Shown: piece after piece, positions 1-55,482 of the stretch
Layout of the letters: each line of letters opens with the position of its first letter
Numbering within the stretch: position 1 is the first letter of the stretch
Source: Vigna angularis
Taxonomy: Eukaryota > Streptophyta > Magnoliopsida > Fabales > Fabaceae
Direction: 5' to 3'
Length of the DNA: 64,000 bases
NCBI RefSeq assembly: GCF_016808095.1
Contig: NC_068971.1
Coordinates: 9,994,501-10,058,500 of the forward strand
Program-made: the position numbers and the translations under genes
Notes under the pieces: model-generated
The model's database searches: none
What the model was told of the DNA's origin: nothing
What the model saw: only the letters and a program-made list of their open reading frames with translations

Positions 1-1208
1 TCAATTGGATATCAAGAATGCCTTCCTACATGGTGATCTTGAGGAAGAAGTTTATATGGAGCAACCTCCTGGTTTGTTGCTCAGGGGGAGTCTGGTATGG
101 TATGCAAATTGCATCGATCTCTATATGGCCTCAAGCAATCCCCACGTGCTTGGTTTGGAAAGTTTAGCTCCATTGTTGAAAAATTTGGCCATTTTTCAAA
201 AATTTGGATAAAATGCAATGAAGGAGACCATTCAGTTTTTTACTGTCATTCTTGTCTCGGGAAATGTGTTTACTTAATAGTATATGTTGATGATATTGTT
301 ATTACAGGAAATGATGTTATTTGAATATCTCAACTAAAAGAGTACTTGTGTAGACATTTTCAAACCAAGGATCTTGGAAGTCTCAAATACTTCTTAGGCA
401 TTGAAGTAGCGCAATCAAAAGATGGAGTTATAATCTCCCAAAGGAAGTATGCTCTTGATATATTACAAGAAACAGGCATGATTGATTGCAGACCGGTAGA
501 CAGTCCCATGGACCCAAACCAGAAATTAAGAACAGAAGAAGGTGAATTATTCTACAATCCAGAGAGGTATAGGAGGTTGGTTGGAAAACTGATTTATCTC
601 ACTATTACAAGGCCAGATCTATCCTTTGCAGTTAGAGTGGTTAGTCAGTTCATGCAGGCTCCATGTGTTGACTATTGAAATGCTCTCATTCGCATTCTAA
701 GGTATGTAAAGAAGGCTCCTGAGCAAGGATTGTTATATGAAGATAAAGGAAGCATTCAGGTCTTTCAGTATTGTGATGCAGATTGGGCAGGTTTGCTTAT
801 TGATAGACGGTCTACTATAGGATATTGTGTTAGTCTGGGAGAAAACATTATTTCATGGAAAAGTAAGAAACAAAATCTAGTAGCTCGATCAACAATTGAA
901 GCCGAGTATAGGGCAATGGCGCCACTAACATGTGAACTTATATGGGTGAAACAATTCTTTCAAAAGCTTAAATTCTGTGACATCCATACTATGAAGATGT
1001 ATTGCGACAATCAAACTGCTCTCCACATTGCATCAAATCCAGTGTTTCACGAGAGGACTAAACCTATAGAAATTGATTGTTATTTTGTTCGTGAAAAGTT
1101 GTTGACTAAAGAAATATGTACTAAGTTTATTGGGTCAAACGATCAACTCACAGTTTATTTATTCCAAGCTTGGTACATACAATTTGTATGTTCCAGCTTG
1201 AGGGGGAG
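1..1208 (+). pseudogene. Ty1/copia element A, 3' part of pol (RT–RNase H), broken
   Basis: This is the right half of a copia polyprotein, entering from outside the window. Seen directly: reverse transcriptase motifs [24 protein letters not shown] and the catalytic YVDD (about 285–296), then RNase H motifs (DADWAG, AEYRAMA, VFHERTK). It is dead. There is a frameshift near 75–100, an in-frame TGA at 322–324, another TGA at 676–678, and the RNase H tail degenerates after about 1,150. A purine-rich polypurine tract (GAGGGGGAG, 1200–1208) leads directly into the 3' LTR. The element lies in or beside an upstream intron of the BEACH gene, on the same strand. Confidence 0.93.
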
Positions 1209-1397
1209 TGTTAGGATCTTTATCCTATTTATTCTCATTATATTGTGTTAAGGGTTATCCTATTTATCATGATTATATCGTGTTTAGAGTTAACCTATTT
1301 ATCATGTACTCTTGTATCAATTTATTTTATTAAATAGAAAATTATGAGAGGGATCAATCAAGCCCTCTAGAATTATTTTATAGTATAATTCTTAAGT
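1209..1397 (+). repeat. 3' LTR of copia element A
   Basis: The LTR starts TGTTAGGATC immediately after the polypurine tract. It matches along its length, with substitutions, the LTR at 12,115–12,304 on the opposite strand, including the shared core ending in AGCCCTCTAGAATTATTTTA. This identifies one family in opposite orientations. The right edge (about 1,397, ending AAGT) is set by homology to that copy, where it abuts a primer binding site. No target duplication can be tested because the 5' LTR is outside the window. Confidence 0.82.
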
Positions 1398-1819
1398 TAG
1401 GAAGACAATCAAAACGTGTTGCTGGGAACTCCAAACGCTGGCACTGGCGCGAGAGGCCGTCGTTGGGCACGAGGCAGGAACGTTGGGCGACGGTCATTCG
1501 AGAAGCAGGCTAGGGTGCTCTCTAGAAGTCTGCACTAAGCGACGTTTGATGCAGTTGAGCGGGATCACCCTAAGCATGGATCAAAGTTCGTTGAGAGTTG
1601 TTGACGTTCCCATTTCCAAAGTAACGTGATCGGCCCTTCTCTTGTCATGGAGTCTTCTCAACCTTCTTGAACCCTTTGATCCATGTTCCTAGTGATGGAT
1701 CCATTGTTTGGACCCAATTCATCATTATCTCTAATCGATGTTAGACTTCCAACACACTCTCCTCATGCCGAGATATATACATCTTGAGCGTGAGACTTGA
1801 CATTAATGGATGGTTTGAT
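1398..1819. other. Intron/flank sequence with a further LTR-edge fragment
   Basis: There is no coding sequence. The moderately GC-rich stretch 1,400–1,600 looks like retroelement leader sequence. On the minus strand, 1,754 leftward begins TGTTGGAAGTCTAACATCGA, a common start of plant LTRs. No second edge or target duplication was found, so only a fragment is claimed. Confidence 0.4.
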
Positions 1820-2640
1820 AGCAGGTGGAACAATATGTCCAACAAACAAGAAATTTCACTAAGATAGGCTCTAACAATTACTTTAATACCATATTGAACA
1901 TAATGAAAAATAGGTTTGGGATTAATCTCTCTAACAAAGGTCTTTTTATATCAATTTTGTTGGCAATATCTCATGCAAAACACTTTCTATCTAGTAAATT
2001 AATTGGTACAGACACTGTTTCTGTACAATCCAGGATACTTCTTCCCTGCATGAATCCTCTTTGTTGAGAAGAAATCAGTTTATCAGTGATCTTGACCAAC
2101 CATATGTTATAATCTCTGAAATGGTTTTATATTTAAACTTTGCTAGTGCAATAGGTATGAATTTACCAATCTCATTGGCACTAGGTTCCTTAGCAATCAA
2201 TGGTTTGAGTTACAATTTTGCAACATCCACCCTTATTCAATGATCTGCATGACATTATCATCAGGTTGGATTACATCCCAATATGATTAAAGACACCATA
2301 AATCCGTCAGGCCCTTTGAACTTGTTGGGCAAAGATTAAACATAGCTTCCTTAACATCTGACATAGAAGGCATTTGAACTAGCACCATGTTATCAACTGC
2401 ATACACCGTCTTAGGAATCACCTCACTGATAATAGGACTTGAAGGACTGGAACAGTCATTGTCACAAAATATTCTTAAAATGCTCCATCACATTCTCTTC
2501 CATTTCTAATTTATCAGAGATCAATGTTGAATCATGCTTGAGAAAGAAATTCTATTAACAGAATTTCAAATAGAAGATTTGTTATGAAAAAACTTGGTAT
2601 TCCTCTCTCCTTTCTACAATTTAAGTCTACATCTTTTCTT
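1820..2640 (-). pseudogene. Decayed L1-type LINE reverse transcriptase fragment
   Basis: Read on the minus strand, short conceptual stretches match plant L1 LINE reverse transcriptases. Near 2,310–2,360 there is a KGPDGF-like block preceded by a VKEAMFNL-like helix. Near 2,140–2,170 there is an IPIALAKFKYKTISEI block. Near 2,040–2,080 there is a QQRGFMQGRSILDC block, followed by a KIDIKR remnant. The order is correct for a LINE RT read right to left. Frameshifts and stops occur throughout, so it is a pseudogene piece. No poly-A tail or target duplication was identified. Confidence 0.62.
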
Positions 2641-3072
2641 TCCAAAACACCTCCTGATACATTAAGGCATTATTCAAATATGTTGTCCTTATCAATTAGT
2701 GCTTTCCTCATATTCTTTTATCTTATTAATTTCCAATTTTATAGTTTGTACCTTTAGGAGAGCCAGTTCCTCCTTTTCATGTACCTTTATTCTACATTCC
2801 AATTCGGATTTTGACTTTCTTGAGTTTTTGGTTTAGTGTATATATAGGACAACCACTCCAGGTAGTATTCGACGCCAATTTATAATTCTTCTTTAATGGC
2901 TTAAGTATTTTTTGTCCAACTTAAATAAGGTTCTTGTATATGCCACAACTATAATGAAAATTATCTATGGAGCTTTTCAGAGGAAGTAAGGCTTGCACTT
3001 ATGGACATATCCCCTACCTGACATCTTTTTAATACCAACTGGCTTTAAGTTGTTTTGTGTGTATGATTTCAG
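2641..3072. other. Intron sequence before first recognised BCHC exon
   Basis: AT-rich, with no open frame or repeat recognised. It ends in a pyrimidine/TTTCAG acceptor at 3,072 that opens the first BCHC exon in this window. Confidence 0.5.
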
Positions 3073-40792
<37,720 letters not shown>

Positions 40793-43700
40793 CTTGTAGG
40801 GTATACATTAATGGGTTACAGATCTTCTACACACAATCAGTTAGGAAAGTTAGCTTGAGGTTATGACAGGTTTGTAAGCATATTGGTTGGACCCTTATGG
40901 TTTAGTCTTGTGACATATGTAGCATCCTACTATTACCACTAGTGTTAGATTTTTTAGATTTGGTAGAGGGTTCTTTGCTCCTCCGGTTGTGCTATAGTGT
41001 TGATATTGGACAAGCTTGAGTTCCGACTGAGGTTTGAGCCATTTTTGTCCCACCAATTTTTTTATTACAGAGAATTAAAATATAATAGCTATTCTTTCTT
41101 GTAATGCTGTTTCTACTCTTCCTTGTAATGCTGCTGCTTTGCAGATGTTTCGATTGATTAGATTTTGAGGTTTGAATGGTCAATATTTGTTAATATAATC
41201 AAATTTATGTTGTTACTTTTTCAAATATCTTGTCGTATAAACTGCTCCATGAATCAAAGTCCATGTTGCTGACGAGGAAAGGCTGCTACGGTATCAAATT
41301 GATCGTTTATTATCAAGACATTTTAATCGTTGCATATATATTGGGACATCTCTTAAAGCTTGAATGATAAGGAACTTGGAATTATTTTTTCCTGGCAACG
41401 CCTGTAATTTTAAAGGTATATTTATATGGTAATGGTCCTTTCACATCCTCGCTGCTCAGTATTACAACTAAATTTTATTATTTAAACATCTCATAAAATA
41501 AAGTGCACAAAAATGTTAGGTAGTTAAAAAGAATTATTGATATTTTAATGTTTTTTACCTTACTTTAATTGGGGATATCTCATTTAAAATGTTGGTAAAT
41601 AGTTATTGTTTGATTTCATATATACGAATGTGTAAATGATAAAGTCAATCTTACCAACGTGTGTGGTGAAAAAAAAAATTATTCACGTTAAGTCGAGTAA
41701 ATAAACTCTAATTAGCCATCACAATTGTGGATGATTTGAATAATTTGTGATTTGTTAGGCTTAATGTTTAGAGTTGTCACCGTATTAAAATAATCATGAA
41801 AGACGTCGTTCGGTACTTGTTTCATTGACGTATTGGTAAACTTAGTTTTAGTTCAATGAGATTTCTTTTTTCAGTTTATTAAACCAAACCGGCAAATAAC
41901 AAAACCTTAAATCATTCTTAATTATATGTAAGTATAATTAGAAAAAAAAGGTTAAAAATTTGAATGACTTGTATTTAGAAAAAAAAAGTAGGCTTAATTA
42001 AATTGGGAGTATTTTCAATTGAATGTCATTTGATTAATTTTCCTTTTTAACCTAATGGCTTGTTATCTTATCTTTTCATGTATTGCACTCATTGTATACA
42101 AGTAATTTTTATTATTTTAATTAAAAATGTGTTTTATAATAAGATTGTTGTGATTCTTGCAACCATTATCTACGATTGTAATCATCATGAGAATTTTCTT
42201 ATTATTCAAGATATTTTTAATTAAAATACTAAAAGTCATTTACTATTTTTCATTAAATACAATATTATTTTATATTAATTACAAAATCTCACCATTCTTA
42301 TTCTTATAAACAAGTTAACAAGATGATAAGACAAAATAACAAAAATTAAATGATAGTAACTCAAGTAAAAGATAAAATTTTAAGTATTCAACATATAAAA
42401 AAAATAATTTAAAATATGAGAAACTTAAAACTTAATTAAGAAGAAATAAAATTGTTAAAATGTATGGTTTTAAAAAAGGAAAGACAATATTATATTAAAT
42501 TATTAAATTAAAATAAAATAGTTAAATTTTTATTTTTATATTGAATATTTAGATTTAAAAGCAAACGGGTTTAAATGCATAATCCCTCGATCCTAAGTTA
42601 AATTATGTTTTAGTTTAGTCCCTTCTTCAAACTCTTATTCCTTAAACTTTTTGCATTTTCTCTTTCTCAACCATTTTTTTCTATTTTTTACTAAATCTTG
42701 TATTATATAATTGTCTTATTGTTGTTATATTAGATTTATTATTTTCTTTCGGAGGAGAATGTTTGCATGTTTATTTGAGTCTTAATTATATCAATAAACA
42801 ATGAAGGTTCATTGAGTTTTAATCTAAAAGCATAAGGATGACCAATTAAAGTCTATGACAAATCATATTTATGATATTTACATATTATCTTCAATACCCA
42901 CCCCTCTCTATTACTCAACAGTTTGTCTCAATTTAAAAGGACAATCATATTTTCTTGTGTAAGTTGAGTATCACATTTATATTTCTTATATTTTCACTGT
43001 TTTCACGTCTTAACAAAAACATATATGTCTTTCTCTCAAGTTGATCATTAACTTTATCAGAACTTACAATCATAACAACAAAACTAAGATTGAAACAATT
43101 GTTGAACCCAGAAAAACTCATCACTATATGAAATATTTCATCAACTATGAAGTTATCAATATAATCTTCATTGCATCTCATTTATAAAAGAAGATAAATA
43201 TGAATGAAACTCTCATAAAATCTATAAAACTTAAAGAATAGTCTTCATACCAAGATTTTAACTACATACAACATCACATGAGCATACAATAGCTCACTTT
43301 GTTCAATAATAATAACTAAAACGAAGATAAAAATAAACTCATAAAACAAAAACAAGCCAAATTAAAAAAAATAAGTGAATTTTGAAATTTGAGAAACTCT
43401 TTAACCAAAGTTTAAAATTCAAGAAATAACAAAATTGAATTTCAAAATTCGAGAGAAGAGAGAACTAGATTTCAAAATGTAATACACTTCTTAACCATAT
43501 TTTAAAATCTAGGACACTCATACGCTCAGTTTCAAAATCCAATATTTACATCAAACAAGATTTTACATCATGCAAATATGGTTTTAAAAAATAATAAACA
43601 ATTATGAAAAACTAAAAAAGAAAAACATTGAAAATGAAGAAGGAAGTAAATATCGCTAAGCTTCAACGTAAACAACAATGAAATATAAATGCATTGAAGA

Positions 43701-44165
43701 ACTATTGAAGAAGAAAACAAAGTAAAAGAAGAAGAACCCCTTTGAAAGGAAGAAGAATAACAAATAAAAAACACTATTGAATATGATTAGTGAAAATGAC
43801 TTAGGATATTTGGAGAACTAAATATAGCATGACAACACTAAATATGGTGGGTAGGAAATAATTACTACTTACCTAATTAATTTAATAATTTAAATATATA
43901 TTTTATAGGGTTATAATGGGAATCACAATGATGGTTGGGAGTGGTACAAGAAAAACGTGGAGTGCAGGAAGAAAGCCTCACCAAAAAGATATCCAATTAC
44001 AGACGGGTCAAGTTACCCCAATTGAAGTGTTGGGACCCGACCCAAGAGTTAGATGGGAGGAAACGGTGCGTATCAATTGTTCAAACTGAATCGCCTTTGT
44101 CGAGCCCTAATTTGAATTTGTGCGCCAGTCTCAAACCAGTGCAGTGAAAATCGTGTGTATCTGCA
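40793..44165. other. BCHC 3' region and intergenic spacer
   Basis: The first several hundred bases after the stop are probably 3' UTR. The rest is AT-rich (notably 41,900–43,600), with no convincing open frame, RNA gene or bounded repeat. 43,380–43,560 contains loosely repeated TTTCAAAATT phrases. The last 100–200 bp before 44,166, more GC-rich, probably hold promoter and 5' UTR of the next gene. Confidence 0.5.
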
Positions 44166-47100
44166 ATGGAGGTTCTGTATTCGAAGCTCTACGACAAGTA
44201 CACCAAACTCAAGGTTTGTTCTTTCATCAATAACCGACAAAGATTATTATGCTTCATTACTGATTCTTCGTTTTATTTATCGTTGAAGTCTAAGAAACTC
44301 TCTGATTTGGATCACCTAAACAAAGAGCAAGAAGTTAAATTCGTGAATTACTTGTCCGGTACGTTTCTTCTTCGTCCCTTTCTGCGTGACTTACCGGAAG
44401 AACAACGAACGTGTTATGAATTTCGAAGACTTTGGGTGTTTCAGCTGCGGAAGAGTTGATTGAGCACTTGAAGAGCGAAAAGGAAGAGCTTCTTGGACAA
44501 GTCAATGAGTTGAGAACTGAATTGGCTTCACTTAGGCACGTTTTCAAAATGCATCTATTTTTAAGCATATAATTTAGTTCATATGCTGGTCGTAAATTCT
44601 CAAATTGGTCTTTACATGTAAACATTTATTAAATTGATTCTTACAGTTACCTTGCTGATTTAGTCAGTGTTATCATACTCTGACTGTTAACCTCTTACTT
44701 ATCTCTAATTCTTAATTTGATCTGCACATATAGGGACCAAATTACAAATGTGTTAAGAATGTATAAGGGGATTGATGGTGGCAGGGACCAAACCTTTAAC
44801 GCTTACTATTATAGGGATTGGCTGAAGAAGTTTTCTATATATAGAGCCCAAATTGAGAATCTACAACTAATAAGACTGAATCATGCGATTAACCTTTTTT
44901 TTTTAATTTCTTTTCTGTTGTTGATTTTTAAGGAATGTTTTATATTGTTGGTATACTCAAATTTTTTACTTTAAATTTCAGGGCAGCCAAGGATAAAGAG
45001 ATTACAGATTGTCAGATGCTTTTGATGGAGGAAAGAGAGAAAAGTGAGACTTTCGATTTCTTTTGTGGTTCTTAAATTTAAGTTAAATGCTTGTTAAAAA
45101 AATTAGCATGGATGTTTTATTGTGGGCTTTCATATTTTGACAGTTTGCATTACCTTGTCCCTTCCACAATGACCAAAAGCCTTTTGTCACAATTAGTGTC
45201 AGTTTCGTGGATCAAATGACGCCATATTTTCTAATTGGCATTTATTTACTTGAAAGAAAAATAGGCAAATTTCCACTTCATACTGGTACTTTGGATGTGG
45301 ATTCTGTTTCTAGCAAAGTCATAAATATTAGTTAAGGTTGTCAGACCTAATTTGTTTTATATCCGGCAGTATTGTTGGCTTTGGGAAAGTGAATCTGATT
45401 TTCCTTTCAATGAGACTTCATGATTCTTTAAAGTTACTTTGTGATTTACTTATTCCTCTCAAGAAACAAAGAATATAGTAGTTATTAATCCTTCGGACTT
45501 GTTTAGATTTGCAACAGAAATTAGCTAACTTTAGTTTTTAGTTAATTGCTTTGAGTCTGAAACTGTTTTAGTTACTTTTCGTATTTTACTGATCAATTCT
45601 TTACTGAAAAGGGAATCACGGTGTGTGGTTTACCATTATGATAGCTTACCTAGTTAATCTTTTTGGTTTGAACTTTGATGGGAATCTATATTCAATGTTG
45701 GAGTTTGGTTATGTTTCATTGCCTCTTTTGTGAATGCAAGTTCACTACAGTATTTTTATGTACCTTTCTTTGAGCGCACTTCAATTTCATTTCTTCTTCT
45801 ATGTTGATGATTTGGATGTAAACTGTGGCAGATGAAGCTCTTTCTAGAGAAGTGGAAAAGTTGCTAAAGTCTCACCAGGAGAGAACATCTGATTTAAATA
45901 ATATGAAGGCTAACTCCAACAACAGCTCATCTATAAGAATGACAAGAAAACGGAAAAGGCAGAATGATTTGGAGAAAGAAGCAAGGTTTATATCTTTTGA
46001 AAATGACGGTAATTCTGTGGAGACTTGCAAAGAAACTGCTTCTGGTAAGGTGAGAATTTAAAAACCTAAAAATAGATATAAGTATGTGCTTATATATATG
46101 TGTGCGTTCGAATTAATTCATTTGGGTTGAAAATGTAATCACTTTAATATGCTGTAAAAAAGCTGCTGGAGCGTTGTACCAAGGCTAATGATCAATCAGG
46201 TTGGTATTAGCACTTGCAATTTGTGCTTTATGTGGGAACCATTTGGTTGGATATTTGGTATGTTTAATATGTCCTTCATTGTGTTTTACAGGCATTGATT
46301 TACAAGAAAGTGGACATGATAACTGGCTCATTCATGTCCTTTTTGAGTATGCACTGGGCATGAAACTATCCATTATCGATCAATCTGGACAAATGTGCCT
46401 TTCTGCGCTGCATCAATCAAGTGGTAATTCATAATTTTGGATTGTAACGAATTTTTTGCTTCATTATTTCCTAGTCTTATTATACATTGTTTCTTAGTTA
46501 ATAGCCTATTGGAATGTTGATAATTAAGATGCTTAGTTATAGTGTTTAAATGTGGACATATTTCTGGAATTCTGATGGATTGTTTGGTGGGCAAGACTCA
46601 AGATAAAGTAAGGTAGATAGGATGAGAGGGAAACAAAAATGAAGTAAACAAAATGGGCATGATTAGCTCTTATCCTGTCGAGTGTGTAAACACACCAAAT
46701 AATATAAGATAGAGCATCGACACAAGACACACTGATCTAGTTGTGTGATAATCATAAAAGCACTGCATGAAAAGAAAGGTGAAGACATTCTGTCATGAAA
46801 AGACCTCATTTTCCTGCCTTCTCATGATTTCTCTTTAAATAACCAGGTTTTTTTTTTAGGGGGATAAGATAACCAGTATCGCTTTTTCGACACTCTTTAA
46901 TTTTTAACTCTGAATTCAAAGCTATTCTATTCAGTTCAGCACGACCTTTGTTTTGTGGTCCATTTTTTTGACAAAACTGATCTTGGTCACAAGTTTTAAA
47001 TAAAGTTCTATCCATTCAACATTTTGCAGATATATGTAACTGCCTGGTTAACATGTTTCTTTTATTTAACCCTGATAGGTTACTCCTTCAGCATATCATG

Positions 47101-47272
47101 GATTAGCAAATCACCTAGTAATGAGGACGCAGAGCTGCTGTACCATGCCATATCTCTTGGCACATTTGAAAGAGTGGCACCAGAATGGATGAGGGAGGAC
47201 ATCATGTTCAGCCCCAGCATGTGCCCCATCTTCTTCGAAAGGGTATCTCGTGTTACTAAGTTGAACCATTAA
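44166..47272 (+). CDS. TTN9: TITAN9-like protein
   Basis: Exons: 44166–44213, 44289–44358, 44445–44535, 44982–45043, 45832–46049, 46163–46199, 46292–46423, 47079–47272 (TAA). One continuous frame, 283 residues. The start MEVLYSKLYDKYTKLK is the family's characteristic N-terminus. A coiled-coil-like acidic/basic helix follows (EELIEHLKSEKEELLGQ), then a basic stretch TRKRKRQ that could be a nuclear signal, then a conserved C-terminal domain (LIHVLFEYALGMKLSI; TFERVAPEWMREDIMFS). In Arabidopsis TITAN9 is needed for seed (embryo and endosperm) development; biochemical role unknown. The junction 44535/44536 uses a GC donor (AG|GCACGT); the alternative GT nearby would break the frame. Identification rests on remembered similarity. 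Confidence 0.8.
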
Positions 47273-48640
47273 TGTTTTGTAGCATTGATTCCATTGCCCC
47301 CTCATGTGGATTTGCTGTACATATTTCCTGCTTGGAGAGCTAAGAGTTCCTGCATGTAGATTTGCATCTTTCTCTCCATTTCCATTTCCTAATCCATTTG
47401 CTAACTCAAAGACTTTGTAAGGTTTCCCAGAAGAGGTTTTACAGAGCTCGTACAGCTTAGTCTATCACACACCAGACAGCAAGAATCTGATTAAGTTATT
47501 AAAGGTTCTTATTTCTTCACAAGTTTTTTAATTTTTCAAAAACTTTTTCGGTAAATGTCATGAAAGTATGCCTATGTAAGCTATTTTACTAAAGTTGTTT
47601 ATTTCTATACACTCCAAGAATCACACAACTATTGTTAAAGGGAAAAATAATGATTAATTTCGCTTCTTTAAGAAACAAGTTGGTCTGTGACTGTTGTAAA
47701 CACAGGGTCACTCAGTTTATAAGATATTCTTTCAAAATATGTAACATTTGTCATTACAATAACTAATTAAGTATACAAATTAACAGGTTTTACACACATT
47801 TTGTCAAATATTTTACCCACAAATACTTTGTAATTTCATCAATTAAAATATATTTTAATTAGAAATCTACTTCAATATACTGTTGGTATAAAAAAATAAA
47901 TTTCATGTTGTTAACCTATCAAGTTTTTAAGGCAAATAATTATATAAAACAGGGCCAATAATTATACTAGAAGATGATGTAAAAACACATTTACACTTCT
48001 AGTGAATGATATTTTTAGTTTCATATTAAGAAATTGATTCAGGATCAAAATTGATTTCGTGTATAAATAACTTCTAGTAGATTTTTCTATGGTAACGAAT
48101 TTTACAACTACCCTCATTTAGTAACAAATTAATTCCAATATCAATCACGATCACTGCAAAATTAATACTTCAGTAAGTACCTGAACTTCTTGAGAAATTT
48201 TTAATTAGGCTTTTAAACAAAACAAAATTATAGTCAAGTTTTTTAATCTTTAATTATTTTTGAAATTGAATCTTTAAAATTTATTTATACGGACTTAAAA
48301 TCTTAAAAAGAAATTGGCAATTTTAGTAGTTCCAAATCTCAAATTAAAAAATATAGTAGATTAACTATTTAGTTACAATCTTGAAATAATTGGTAAGCAT
48401 AAGCATCATCAATTTTACTCCAAAAGACACGCTCACTGTTCCTGTCACCGAAGCACGTAATGGTGGTGACTGTTTGAGCTAAGACAAGCTTATACTTTTA
48501 CTAAAAATCAATTCCAACGTATTCACTAAAAAACCTATCAAATCAAAATACAGTAATAATAAGTTAAACGCACGCAAATCAAAATGGGCTTTTGCGAGTG
48601 ATGAAAACCGAAAACGGAAAATCGCGTTTGTGACTGAGGA
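47273..48640. other. Intergenic spacer
   Basis: 3' flank of the TITAN9-like gene and upstream region of the AAA ATPase gene (same strand). AT-rich between about 47,650 and 48,400. No open frame or repeat with edges seen. Confidence 0.55.
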
Positions 48641-53624
<4,984 letters not shown>

Positions 53625-54447
53625 AGTCATGTTATTAAACTCCATGTGCATGAAATTCGAAGAAAATAAACCATTGTATTATTAGTGTGTACATAACTAA
53701 AATTAGACAAGACAAAGACATCAAGGTTAGTGGCTATAAAAATAGGTGCTGCTTATTTTGTAAATGGCTGGCTATCCTAAAATCCAATTTAGCTGCTAGC
53801 CTCCACACCATGGTTTCCAACGTAGAAACCTTCAAATGCCTGTCATTAATCATTTTAACTTTTACTCTCTGTACATCTTTAAGATTACATTTTAACTTTT
53901 ATTCTTTGTACATCTTTAAAACTTTATAAACATGTCAGCATATGAATTTTGAAGTTGATAATCATATAGTGATTTCTATTTTTTATTTTTAAGTTTTTAT
54001 CAATAAAATGTAGGGATTATGATGCTTTTAGTTGAACTCATGTGATGGATTCATTATAAACCTAATTTTGAGAGTTTATTGGACATCATTTATGAAGAGG
54101 AATCTCTTTCAACTTCTCAAGTGTCTCTCTATCTCTTATATCTTTGGCTATATTTTAATTTTATATATGGTTATCCTTAAATGTAACATTTGTTTCATTC
54201 TTTTTCAATTAACTTATAAAATGCAAGTCTCTCAACTAAATCAATATTTGTATTTATGTAGTTTTGAGGATTTGTTCATGAAAGTCGGAATAAGTTTTGG
54301 AATAAGTTTTAGAATAAGATTTTTAGGAAGAAACGTATATAAAATCTTTTTAAAGGATTTTTCAGAATGTATGAAATACATAAGGGGGTGCAGAAAGCAA
54401 TAATTGACGGGATCTGTCTGGCTTGGTTGTCAGAAGCAAATTCTATC
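53625..54447. other. 3' flank of AAA gene and spacer
   Basis: Probable 3' UTR, then AT-rich spacer. A short duplicated phrase (TTTTAACTTTTAYTCT) occurs near 53,860–53,905. No gene seen. Confidence 0.5.
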
Positions 54448-55482
54448 GGATACTCATGGGTTACTCCCTACACCACCACACACATTGCTCTTTACACCAC
54501 TCCACTTTTTTTAAATTTCAAAACTATCCTTTATACTTTAAAATATCCTACACCTCCTCCTTTTTTCTTGAATGGATGTTGACATCCATTGAAGAAAAAA
54601 TTCTTCAACGAATGTGCCACATCCGTTTAGTTTTTTTTTTTTTTAAGTTTTTAGTTTTTTTAAGTTTTTAAATTAATATATAAATTTTATTTAATTTTTT
54701 TTTAAATTATTACTTAATTATTTATAAATTAATTTTATTTTATTTTATTTTATTAAAATTATTACTTAATTATTTATAAATTAATTTTATTTTATTTAAT
54801 AAAATAATTATTATTAATTTAATTTACATATTATTATTTTAAATAATAATTAAAATACTTTTTAAAAATTTATTAAATCCGTGAAGTTTTTTTCTTTTTA
54901 AAGTTTTTAGTTTTTTATTTTATTATATTTTAAATTAATATATAAATATTATTTAATTTTGTTAAAATTATTATTTAATTAATTATAAATTAATTTTATT
55001 TTATTTAATAAAATAATTATTATTAATTTAATTTATGTATTATTATTTAAATAATAAAATAGTTTTTAAAAATTTATTAAAACGGACGTTGTAACATGAA
55101 GTTTTTTCTTTTTAAATTTTTAGTTTTTAATTTATTATATTTTAAATTAATATATAAATATTATTTAATTAATTTAAAATTATTATTTAATTATTTATGA
55201 ATTAATTTTATTTTATTTAATAAAATAATAATAATTAATTTATTTTATATATTAATATTTAAATAATAATCAAATAGTTTTAAAAACATTATTAAAACGC
55301 AATCCGGCATATCTGTTGAAGATTTTTTTTTCTTTTTAAATAAAATAAATAAATTAAAATATAAAATATATGAACGAACGGAACGGATATTGACATTTGT
55401 TTTAGAGAAGGGCAAAATTGGTATGGAATGATGTAGAAAACATTTGGTGGTGGTGGAGGGAGCAACTGCCGATACTCATACA
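54448..55482. mobile_element. TIR-bounded AT-rich element with internal tandem repeats
   Basis: The left edge (GTTACTCCCTACACCACCA, about 54,460) and the reverse complement of the right edge (GTTGCTCCCTCCACCACCA, about 55,449–55,467) are near-identical inverted ends. Between them lie three diverged AT-rich repeat units of roughly 210–260 bp, recognisable by AAATTAATATATAAA at about 54,670, 54,932 and 55,144 and by the block ATAAAATAATTATTATTAAT. No transposase. A target duplication was not established. Confidence 0.5.
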
